A stretch of 26,928 bases of DNA from PSLL01 sp964389705 (GTDB lineage: Bacteria; Desulfobacterota_D; UBA1144; Nemesobacterales; CSP1-2). A model generated the notes under the pieces. It worked only from the letters and a program-made list of their open reading frames with translations, did no database searches and was not told where the DNA came from. Position numbers and translations under genes: made by a program. Below, one piece after another: positions 22,670-26,928 of this stretch. The stretch spans positions 1 through 26,928 of the forward strand of contig CAYMEO010000035.1 in assembly GCA_964389705.1 (NCBI GenBank), given 5' to 3'. How positions within the stretch are numbered: position 1 is the stretch's first letter; each line of letters begins with the position of its first letter.

Positions 22670-23016
22670 GACATCCGATTAGAGAGCGTGAGCTAACCCG
22701 GCTTATCCTGGACTATCTACGGTGGGTTCCCGATTCCTCATGGAAGAAGATCCGGGGCTCTATGGGCATGAAGAACGTCCTCGACATAATAGGTTGTTGG
22801 GAAGGCAAATACGTAGAACTTGAGGTAAAAACCGAGAGAGGACGTCTTACACCCGGACAGAAGGCTAGGCTTGAGGAGATTAGACGGGCGGGCGGAATTG
22901 CTGAGGTGGTAAGGTCCCTTGAAGATGTGGTTAGGCTCATCCCAAACCCAAGGGCTGAGGTTAGGCTCTGCACCCGAGAGGAAGGCCGAAAAAATCGGAT
23001 ATTTCAGGTTTCTTAG
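22666..23016 (+). CDS. VRR-NUC domain nuclease
   Basis: A 116-residue single-domain VRR-NUC (PD-(D/E)XK superfamily) protein. Catalytic layout: Glu9 in the first helix, Asp40 in NVLDIIGC, Glu53-x-Lys55 in VELEVKTERGRLTPGQ, then Gln65 and the GGIAEVVRSLEDVV end typical of the family. Stand-alone VRR-NUC proteins are common in phages and cut branched DNA such as replication or recombination intermediates. It starts within the stop of the preceding gene. In this element it likely resolves DNA structures formed in replication or excision. Confidence 0.85.
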   Translation: MRHPIRERELTRLILDYLRWVPDSSWKKIRGSMGMKNVLDIIGCWEGKYVELEVKTERGRLTPGQKARLEEIRRAGGIAEVVRSLEDVVRLIPNPRAEVRLCTREEGRKNRIFQVS

Positions 23017-23066
23017 TCCCCATGAGAGGTTACAGGCCTAATAATAGGTAAAAACAGGGAGGGAAC

Positions 23067-23303
23067 ATGGCTAATAAAAGGCACATAAGGCTCAAAGATG
23101 CAAGGTCAGCTAAAAAGCTTCTAGCAACACTAATCAACCAACTCTATCGTGGGGAGATTAGTGGGGATACCGCTAGGGATATGGGCTACTTGGTTAAGAT
23201 ATTCCTCGATGCAGTCGAGAGCAGTGACATTGAAAAGAGACTATCAGCACTGGAGGAAAGATTGAATGGGCATAAAACACCGTATCAAAGGTTTGGAACG
23301 TAG
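23067..23303 (+). CDS. Small helical phage-type protein
   Basis: A 78-residue protein: basic start (ANKRHIRLKDARSAKKLLATLINQLYRGEISGDTARDMGYLVKIFLDAVESSDIEKRLSALEERL is the pattern in parts; written here only as landmarks RLKDARSAKKLLATLINQ and EKRLSALEERL). It is almost wholly helical with a final coiled-coil segment. Proteins of this shape occur in prophages next to packaging genes, but no packaging gene follows here. AGGGAGGGAAC precedes the ATG. The next gene begins inside its 3' end (38-bp overlap). Function unknown. Confidence 0.65.
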   Translation: MANKRHIRLKDARSAKKLLATLINQLYRGEISGDTARDMGYLVKIFLDAVESSDIEKRLSALEERLNGHKTPYQRFGT

Positions 23304-23493
23304 GGTAGGAAAGGAGCCTTGGAAATGCCATATGATTCTTACAACCATTATCCCCCTGGATGACGGTAGATTTCGTCTGGATTATTGTGAGTGCATGTTT
23401 TTAGGGACCCAGAAAGAAGAAGAGAAAGTCTGCAATTGCAAAGATGAATACCCTCAATATTACGATAGTTGGGAGGAGTTGCAAAAGCGTTAA
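23266..23493 (+). CDS. Small Cys-containing phage-type protein
   Basis: A 75-residue protein: a basic helix (MGIKHRIKGLERRVGK) followed by strands with Cys at CHMILTTIIP, DYCECMF and VCNCKDE, possibly a small metal-binding fold. GGAGGAAAG lies seven bases before the ATG, inside the preceding gene. It ends four bases into the convergent Mor-type gene. The pattern of helix then Cys-rich part is common in phage accessory proteins; the function is unknown. Confidence 0.6.
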   Translation: MGIKHRIKGLERRVGKEPWKCHMILTTIIPLDDGRFRLDYCECMFLGTQKEEEKVCNCKDEYPQYYDSWEELQKR

Positions 23494-23780
23494 GCCTTTT
23501 TGCCTTTCCTTTCCCTAACAACCTGATACACGAACCTGTCACTAACCCCAAGGAGTGCCGCCAATTCTTTAGCATTACGTCCATTGTAGAATGTCTGGAT
23601 ATATCTTTTTCTGGCTTTCATAATAGGAGCTCCCGATATGTAGAGGTTAAGCCCAGCTAGGTTCTCCCAGAGGGAGATAAGGGTGTCTATGCCACAATAT
23701 TCGGCTATAAGCCGTTCATCCCCTGAGAGCAGATCCGGGGCGAGGACTTCCTTCAGCCAGGAGAGATTCCGTTTTGGCAA
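23490..23780 (-). CDS. Mor-type transcription activator
   Basis: A 96-residue protein of the Mor/C activator family of Mu-like phages. Residues about 37-90 carry the pattern: LWENLAGLNLYISGAPIMKARKRYIQTFYNGRNAKELAALLGVSDRFVYQVVRE, with the YI(S/P) strand of the dimer core and an HTH in NAKELAALLGVSDRFVYQVV. Mor proteins activate middle or late phage promoters as dimers. Here it is the last gene of the minus block and convergent with the small plus-strand genes. With no structural genes in view, its target could be element promoters or a helper phage. Domain call good; target unknown. Confidence 0.8.
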   Translation of the reverse strand: MPKRNLSWLKEVLAPDLLSGDERLIAEYCGIDTLISLWENLAGLNLYISGAPIMKARKRYIQTFYNGRNAKELAALLGVSDRFVYQVVRERKGKKA

Positions 23781-23804
23781 TTTGCTCTAGCTATTTCATT
23801 GACC

Positions 23805-24008
23805 TTAGGGATTTATTTTATCGGATTTCCATTCTTCCCCACAACTTTTACAATACCAATCGGGTGAGTCCGGCCCAACACAGCATCCACCGAGAACCAG
23901 TTTGCCTTTCTTCTCTTCTTCAAAAGCCTCAGGTGCAGGCAGGCCGTAGATGATGGGAATCACGCCCTTTTTGGTTTTGCAGTTTGGGCATTTGGGCTTT
24001 AGCTTCAT
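23805..24008 (-). CDS. Small zinc-ribbon protein
   Basis: A 67-residue protein with two Cys pairs, CPNC (residues 7-10) and CKSC near the C-terminus (WYCKSCGEEW), forming a four-Cys zinc ribbon, with an additional GGCCVG in between. The PEAFEEEKKGKLVLGGC middle is familiar from small hypothetical zinc-ribbon proteins found in many genomes. It lies 24 bp before the Mor-type gene and 14 bp after yoeB on the same strand. It may bind nucleic acid or protein; no function is known to me. Confidence 0.7.
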   Translation of the reverse strand: MKLKPKCPNCKTKKGVIPIIYGLPAPEAFEEEKKGKLVLGGCCVGPDSPDWYCKSCGEEWKSDKINP

Positions 24009-24022
24009 GATCCCTTGCCTGT

Positions 24023-24286
24023 TTATTCATAGTGAGTCCACATTCTAATAACCTTAACAACCTTTTCATCCTTATAGACCTGATAAACAAGACGGTGCTG
24101 TTCATTAATGCGCCGTGAGTAGGCTCCTTCCAAATCTCCTACTAGCTTCTCATAGGGTGGCGGTATCTGGTATGGATCTTCTCTTAATATATCAAGCAGC
24201 TTTTCAACTTTAGTTTTAAGACCAGATGCATCAATCTTTTTTGCATCCTTCCGGGCTTGCTTTGTATAAACTAGCTTCCAGTTCAC
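24023..24286 (-). CDS. yoeB: YoeB/Txe-family toxin (ribosome-dependent mRNA endonuclease)
   Basis: An 87-residue RelE-superfamily toxin of the YoeB branch. Catalytic residues of E. coli YoeB are all visible: Glu46 in PPPYEKLVGDL, Arg65 in NEQHRLVYQV and the C-terminal His85-Tyr86 (THYE), with the typical AYSRRI before them. YoeB cuts mRNA in the ribosomal A site. It starts 4 bp inside the antitoxin gene (ATGA), so the pair is translationally coupled. It probably stabilises the element or provides phage defence. It should be active by residue content. Confidence 0.92.
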   Translation of the reverse strand: MNWKLVYTKQARKDAKKIDASGLKTKVEKLLDILREDPYQIPPPYEKLVGDLEGAYSRRINEQHRLVYQVYKDEKVVKVIRMWTHYE

Positions 24287-24474
24287 CAGTCCAATTCCTC
24301 AGAGCATTCCTCAATAGGGGTTTTTAAGCCCTCTATGATTGACTCTCTCATTCCGGGGATGGATAGAAGATACAGGGTTTCTTTAACAGCCTGCAACTCT
24401 CCTCTTAGGGCTTGTATCTCCTTGCTTAGATTCCTTATCTCTTCTCTTAGAACTTCGATTTCTGAATTTGACAT
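24283..24474 (-). CDS. Antitoxin for YoeB: coiled coil joined to YefM-like C-terminus
   Basis: A 63-residue protein. The C-terminal half (about residues 32-63: ETLYLLSIPGMRESIIEGL, then PIEECSEELDW) is the toxin-binding tail pattern of Phd/YefM antitoxins. The N-terminal half is not the usual Phd DNA-binding fold; it is a regular coiled coil with hydrophobics at 9, 13, 16, 20, 23, 27 and 30. It therefore probably neutralises YoeB but may not bind the promoter. It overlaps yoeB by 4 bp. The ATG lies only a few bases after the predicted transcription start, with no ribosome-binding site, so the message may be leaderless. Confidence 0.8.
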   Translation of the reverse strand: MSNSEIEVLREEIRNLSKEIQALRGELQAVKETLYLLSIPGMRESIIEGLKTPIEECSEELDW

Positions 24475-24484
24475 GATAGTAAAT

Positions 24485-24514
24485 ATTATATGTTACTTTG
24501 TACTGCTTTGTCTA
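24485..24514 (-). promoter_or_regulatory. Promoter of the toxin-antitoxin pair
   Basis: On the minus strand: TAGACA (24514-24509), 18 bp, TATAAT (24490-24485). Transcription should begin near 24478, four to five bases before the antitoxin ATG at 24474, predicting a leaderless mRNA. GTAA/TTAC flank the -10 as weak dyad symmetry. Confidence 0.5.
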
Positions 24515-24587
24515 GTTTTACTCTCTTTTTCAAATAAGAACCCGGAAGAGGCAGCAGCTTTGGGCTCTTAGTCTGTTTTAGACGAAT

Positions 24588-25136
24588 TTAGACTTTTCCT
24601 CCCACATCCGTTATTTTCCCCAATACAAAATTCCCCTCTATATTGGTATGGCGTACCGAAGGCAGGGGAACCAGATTGTTTTCCATATCGGCCTGGCAGA
24701 AAAGTAACACGGCATACAATTCACTCCATTCTAGCTTTGTGTCTGTTGTGTCGATGTATACCCATGATTCCTTTTGTTTGGTCCAAAGGTGTAAGGATAA
24801 GGTGGAATTGCCCATGGTACTTACTTGAACGCTATTACCTTTCGTTGGAATAATGGTGGTCACAACACGATCCTCCGGTTTTTTCCTCGTCTCATGCCCA
24901 CACCTGTTACACCTCTCCCACTTGAGATAGGACACACCGCCTAGATGCTCAAGAATTGAATTCATCCGGCTGTCACACTTGGGACAGGTTTCAACCTCTA
25001 GCTTTGTCTTAAGCGGGTAAGTCATTGTACCCGTCAACGGTAAAATCATAAGAACCGACCTCTTATTTCTCCGGGTTTGTTTTGATAAGCTTCCCTTTTT
25101 GACCCCTTCTAGTGCCTTTTTAGTTTTTCTAACCAT
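24588..25136 (-). CDS. Zinc-ribbon protein of unknown function
   Basis: A 182-residue protein. A basic start (about residues 1-28, many Lys/Arg) is followed by a zinc ribbon at about 50-85: CPKC (51-54) and CNRCGHE (76-79). The C-terminal half is beta-rich with WVYIDTTDTKLEWSELYAVLLF and a Gly-rich end (GKITDVGGKV). No enzyme motif is seen. Its ATG overlaps the stop of a small frameshifted gene (ATGGTTAG) and has GGAGGG upstream. It is the first complete gene of the minus-strand block, driven by the promoter at 25323-25351. The basic tail and ribbon suggest nucleic-acid binding; that is inference. Confidence 0.65.
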   Translation of the reverse strand: MVRKTKKALEGVKKGSLSKQTRRNKRSVLMILPLTGTMTYPLKTKLEVETCPKCDSRMNSILEHLGGVSYLKWERCNRCGHETRKKPEDRVVTTIIPTKGNSVQVSTMGNSTLSLHLWTKQKESWVYIDTTDTKLEWSELYAVLLFCQADMENNLVPLPSVRHTNIEGNFVLGKITDVGGKV

Positions 25137-25285
25137 AGTTATTTCCCTCCTTTGTTTTGATTGTAGAGGGTAGGCCGTCCTTGCCTATCCCTACGGCACC
25201 GGACTTGTATAACTCTACTCCCTTCTCATACCTTGCCCTGGGGCTTTTTAATTTTGACTGGGTAATAACCTTTGTAGCTCCTCAT
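25129..25285 (-). pseudogene. Small gene with one-base frameshift (about 51 residues if repaired)
   Basis: An ATG at 25285 with AGGAGG nine bases upstream opens MRSYKGYYPVKIKK and stops after 19 codons. Shifting frame by one base at the five-T run (25245-25249; AAAAA on the coding strand) continues without a stop through SPRARYEKGVELYKSGAVG and IGKDGLPSTIKTKEGNNYG to a TAG at 25131-25129, which overlaps the start of the next gene as coupled genes do. Removing one A restores the whole frame. It may be a broken gene, a sequencing error in a homopolymer, or a frameshift used for control. I do not know the family. Confidence 0.5.
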
Positions 25286-25310
25286 TGGTTTTTACCTCCT
25301 TATGTTATCT

Positions 25311-25333
25311 AGTGTTACTATAATATTAACACT
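25311..25333. promoter_or_regulatory. Operator-like palindrome over the minus-strand promoter
   Basis: AGTGTTA (25311-25317) and TAACACT (25327-25333), perfect 7-bp arms with a 9-bp AT spacer. It overlaps the -10 (25323-25328) and the predicted start of the minus-strand transcript, where a repressor would block it. The best candidate binder is the XRE protein encoded at 25441-25671. Confidence 0.55.
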
Positions 25334-25358
25334 TCTTGATATAGTTGTCAAGGGGTAA

Positions 25359-25373
25359 TTTCTAAAATAGAAA
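25359..25373. promoter_or_regulatory. Second palindrome between the divergent promoters
   Basis: TTTCTA (25359-25364), AAA, TAGAAA (25368-25373): perfect 6-bp arms. It lies upstream of both -35 boxes, a position suited to an activator or a second repressor. It differs in sequence from the palindrome at 25311-25333, so two proteins may act here. Confidence 0.4.
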
Positions 25374-25440
25374 ACATAGATTGACAAATATAAATAGTCG
25401 TTATATCATTTAATTAAACCTAATCAGGGAGATCTTAAGT

Positions 25441-25671
25441 ATGGTTAAATGTAATCTTTCACGGATACTTGGCGAAAGGAGAATGACCCGGGTAGAACTG
25501 GCTAAAAGAACCGGCCTAACCTATCAGGGCATAAAGCCCTTATATGACGACACATGGAAGGGAGTCCAACGAAACACCATAGACGTTATATGCAAAGCTC
25601 TCGATATCGGGGTAGGAGATCTCTTCGAGTATGTGGAAGAACCCCTACCAAAGAAAAAGAAAGGCAGGTAA
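25441..25671 (+). CDS. XRE-family (Cro/C1-type) HTH regulator
   Basis: A 76-residue single-domain lambda-repressor-like HTH: NLSRILGERRMTRVELAKRTGLTYQGIKPLYDDTW with recognition helix near YQGIKPLYDD, then TIDVICKALDIGVGDLFEYVEE, the standard end of the small XRE/YozG-like group. A basic tail (PKKKKGR) follows. AGGGAG precedes the ATG. It is the first gene of the right plus-strand unit, divergent from the minus block, so it is the likely master repressor that keeps the element integrated. It lacks a cleavable oligomerisation domain, so induction by LexA-like self-cleavage is unlikely. Confidence 0.85.
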   Translation: MVKCNLSRILGERRMTRVELAKRTGLTYQGIKPLYDDTWKGVQRNTIDVICKALDIGVGDLFEYVEEPLPKKKKGR

Positions 25672-25674
25672 GCC

Positions 25675-25926
25675 ATGGGAACCGGTAAGAATTTAGTGGA
25701 AGCCTTTAACTTTAAATGGAAGCGTAGAGCTTACGTTATCCGTAAGCGTGGGATCCTGCCCTTCCTTGCGTTTCAGGGTGTGTTTAGAGCCTTACCCAGG
25801 GGGGCAAAGAAACCGGCTGTCGTGGGGCTAAAGATCCGGCGCAAGTACTACCTTGCCAAGCACCTTGGGATTTGGTTTGTAGTAGGAGCTCTAGTATTTG
25901 CGCTTATGGGGATGTGTGGAGTGTAA
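25675..25926 (+). CDS. Small basic protein with one C-terminal membrane segment
   Basis: An 83-residue protein: a strongly basic first part (FKWKRRAYVIRKRG, FRALPRGAKKPAVVGLKIRRKYYLAKH) and one transmembrane segment near residues 63-81 (LGIWFVVGALVFALMGMCG). It starts 3 bp after the XRE gene, so the two are co-transcribed. No family is recognised. A membrane-anchored basic protein could bind DNA or act on the envelope in superinfection exclusion; neither is shown by the sequence. Confidence 0.6.
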   Translation: MGTGKNLVEAFNFKWKRRAYVIRKRGILPFLAFQGVFRALPRGAKKPAVVGLKIRRKYYLAKHLGIWFVVGALVFALMGMCGV

Positions 25927-25958
25927 GCGGGAAAATAAACAAAAGGGAGGAAATAGCT

Positions 25959-26928
25959 ATGGGAGTATTTAAAAAAGACAATCGCTGGTATATAGACTAT
26001 TACCTTCCCGATGGGAAGCGTAAGAGGGAAGTAGTAACGATTCCGGGACTGGACCCGTCTAGGGTAACCCGGTTAGATGCACTTAAAGCCCTTGCCATTA
26101 GAAAAGGCCAGATGGCCGGGGGAAAGTTTGAAATAGTACAGACTAAAAAGCCAGTACCATTTGAAAAGCTTACACAACGATACCTGGAATATTCTCAATC
26201 TAATAAGAAGTCCTACACCCGGGATATTACTTCATCTAAAGCCCTTATGAGATTCTTTGGAGGTAAAACCATTCAACAGATATCGCCCTGGTTGATTGAG
26301 AAATACAAGGCGGAGAGGCAAAAGGATTATACCCATTACAAGAAACCCATAACAAAGGCGACTATCAACCGGGAACTTGCTTGTCTAAAGAACATGTTTA
26401 CAAAGGCCATTGAGTGGGGTTATGTTACGGTGAATCCGGTCAAAAAAGTAAAGCTATTCCCGGAAAAACAGGAAAAGCTAAGGGTGGTATCGGAGGCGGA
26501 ATTTCAGAAACTTTTTAGTGTCGCTTCACCCCATTTTAAACCTATCCTCTTATGCGCATATATGACCGGAATGAGAAGGTCCGAGATCGCAAGGCTTAAA
26601 TGGGATGATGTAAACCTTAAAGGCGGGTACATCCAGGTTGTAGAGACAAAGAATAACGACTCAAGGATTATCCCTGTTAGCGGGATACTTCTTGAGACGT
26701 TGCAAGAGCTTAAAAAGGAATCCAAATGCGAATACGTGTTTACTACACATGAAGGGGAGCCTTACACGTATATAACAGCCTTTAAAAGGGCATGGTACGC
26801 CACGCTTAGAAGGTCAAAAATTGCAAAGTGCAGGTTCCACGACCTGAGACATTCCTTTGCTACCCGTCTGGTCATGGCCGGAGTGGACATTGTAACGGTT
26901 CAGGAGCTAATGGGACATAGGGATATAA
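25959..26928 (+). CDS. int: Tyrosine recombinase/integrase, cut by the window end
   Basis: Reads 323 residues from the ATG at 25959 (AAAGGGAGG upstream) to the last base without a stop; the 3' end is outside. An N-terminal arm-binding part (MGVFKKDNRWYIDYYLPDGK) is followed by the SAM-like core-binding domain (about 68-165, FEKLTQRYLEYSQ to INRELACLKNMFTKAIEWG) and the catalytic domain. Visible catalytic residues are Arg206 (TGMRRSE), Lys231 (ETKNND), His294-x-x-Arg297 (HDLRHSF) and His320 (LMGHRD); the Tyr nucleophile should follow within about 10-15 residues. It should recombine at tRNA-Arg, matching the fragment at 18745-18789. It is probably the last gene before the right attachment site. 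Confidence 0.93.
   Translation, partial: MGVFKKDNRWYIDYYLPDGKRKREVVTIPGLDPSRVTRLDALKALAIRKGQMAGGKFEIVQTKKPVPFEKLTQRYLEYSQSNKKSYTRDITSSKALMRFFGGKTIQQISPWLIEKYKAERQKDYTHYKKPITKATINRELACLKNMFTKAIEWGYVTVNPVKKVKLFPEKQEKLRVVSEAEFQKLFSVASPHFKPILLCAYMTGMRRSEIARLKWDDVNLKGGYIQVVETKNNDSRIIPVSGILLETLQELKKESKCEYVFTTHEGEPYTYITAFKRAWYATLRRSKIAKCRFHDLRHSFATRLVMAGVDIVTVQELMGHRDI

Larger units (their letters stand above)
25137..25440. promoter_or_regulatory. Divergent control region of the element
   Basis: Apart from the frameshifted small gene (25129-25285), this stretch holds two face-to-face promoters. Minus strand: TTGACA (25351-25346), 17 bp, TAATAT (25328-25323), reading into the minus block. Plus strand: TTGACA (25381-25386), 17 bp, TATCAT (25404-25409), reading into the XRE regulator gene at 25441. 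Two palindromes lie here: AGTGTTA/TAACACT (25311-25333, 9-bp spacer) over the minus -10, and TTTCTA/TAGAAA (25359-25373, 3-bp spacer) between the promoters. This is the layout of a phage-like genetic switch. Confidence 0.6.
18745..26928 (+). mobile_element. tRNA-Arg-integrated genetic element (left part; right end outside window)
   Basis: Bounded on the left by the tRNA-Arg 3' fragment and on the right, at the window edge, by a tyrosine integrase gene. Contents in order: sigma-like regulator, small protein, excisionase-like HTH, DnaB-N/P-loop-like replication protein, inverted-repeat region, small protein, VRR-NUC nuclease, two small phage-type proteins, then on the minus strand a Mor-type activator, zinc ribbon, YoeB toxin and antitoxin, zinc-ribbon protein and a frameshifted small gene, then on the plus strand an XRE regulator, membrane protein and integrase. 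Divergent control region, replication module and integrase resemble phage satellites (PICI-like) or cryptic prophages. No terminase, capsid, tail, relaxase or conjugation gene is visible. Confidence 0.8.

Noticed and set aside
1..26928. CRISPR array, rRNA, complete tRNA, insertion sequence or transposase
   Set aside because: No regularly spaced repeats, no rRNA-like stretch, no complete tRNA and no transposase gene were seen.

Overview
The window is chromosomal DNA from a Gram-negative (diderm) bacterium with moderate to low GC. The evidence is a coiled-coil porin ending in Phe, several lipoproteins, a LolA/LolB-like lipoprotein, a futalosine-route menaquinone enzyme (MqnC), and an HPr that keeps both the catalytic His and the regulatory Ser. 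A deltaproteobacterial or related uncultured lineage would fit, but no marker in the window fixes the taxon. The last 8.2 kb is the left part of an integrated mobile element.

Bases 1-8,876 are a zinc-homeostasis locus on the minus strand, with two units. The upstream unit is zur-znuA-znuC-znuB (8673 down to 5681). The downstream unit is a small His/Cys protein, a coiled-coil porin, a second znuA, a second znuC, a His/Cys-rich membrane protein of unknown function, a second znuB, and a degenerate staphylococcal-nuclease-fold protein (5579 down to 53). Each unit starts at a good sigma70 promoter. A related inverted repeat (ATTGRGAAA...TTCTCAA) begins on the -10 box of both, a perfect 9-3-9 palindrome before zur and an imperfect copy before the second unit. 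The likely model is Zur repression of both uptake systems, with the porin passing zinc through the outer membrane.

Bases 8,877-18,582 are housekeeping genes: a DUF4410-type lipoprotein (-), a CrtI/phytoene-dehydrogenase-like FAD oxidoreductase (+), MqnC (-), an envelope operon of transglutaminase-like protein, TPR lipoprotein and LolA/LolB-like lipoprotein (+, the last with a TTG start), and HPr plus PTS Enzyme I (+). No PTS sugar permease is visible, so this PTS may be regulatory.

Bases 18,745-26,928 begin with the 3' part of a tRNA-Arg(ACG) gene, from the anticodon loop to CCA, with no 5' half. This is the scar left by a tRNA-targeting tyrosine recombinase. The window ends inside that integrase (25,959 onward). 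Between lie a protein with a sigma70 region 4-like end, an excisionase-like HTH, a replication protein joining a DnaB N-terminal domain to a P-loop-like region, a long imperfect inverted repeat after it (candidate origin), a VRR-NUC nuclease, small phage-type proteins, a Mor-type activator, two zinc-ribbon proteins, a YoeB toxin with an unusual coiled-coil antitoxin, and a divergent XRE repressor region with two palindromes. No capsid, tail, terminase or conjugation gene is seen, which suggests a phage-satellite-like or otherwise cryptic element. The intact tRNA-Arg should lie just beyond the right edge.

Best candidates for undescribed biology: the His/Cys-rich membrane protein inside the second zinc operon, the compact element with its DnaB-N fusion protein and candidate origin, the antitoxin in which a coiled coil replaces the usual DNA-binding half, and the sigma-like regulator with an unrecognised N-terminal region.
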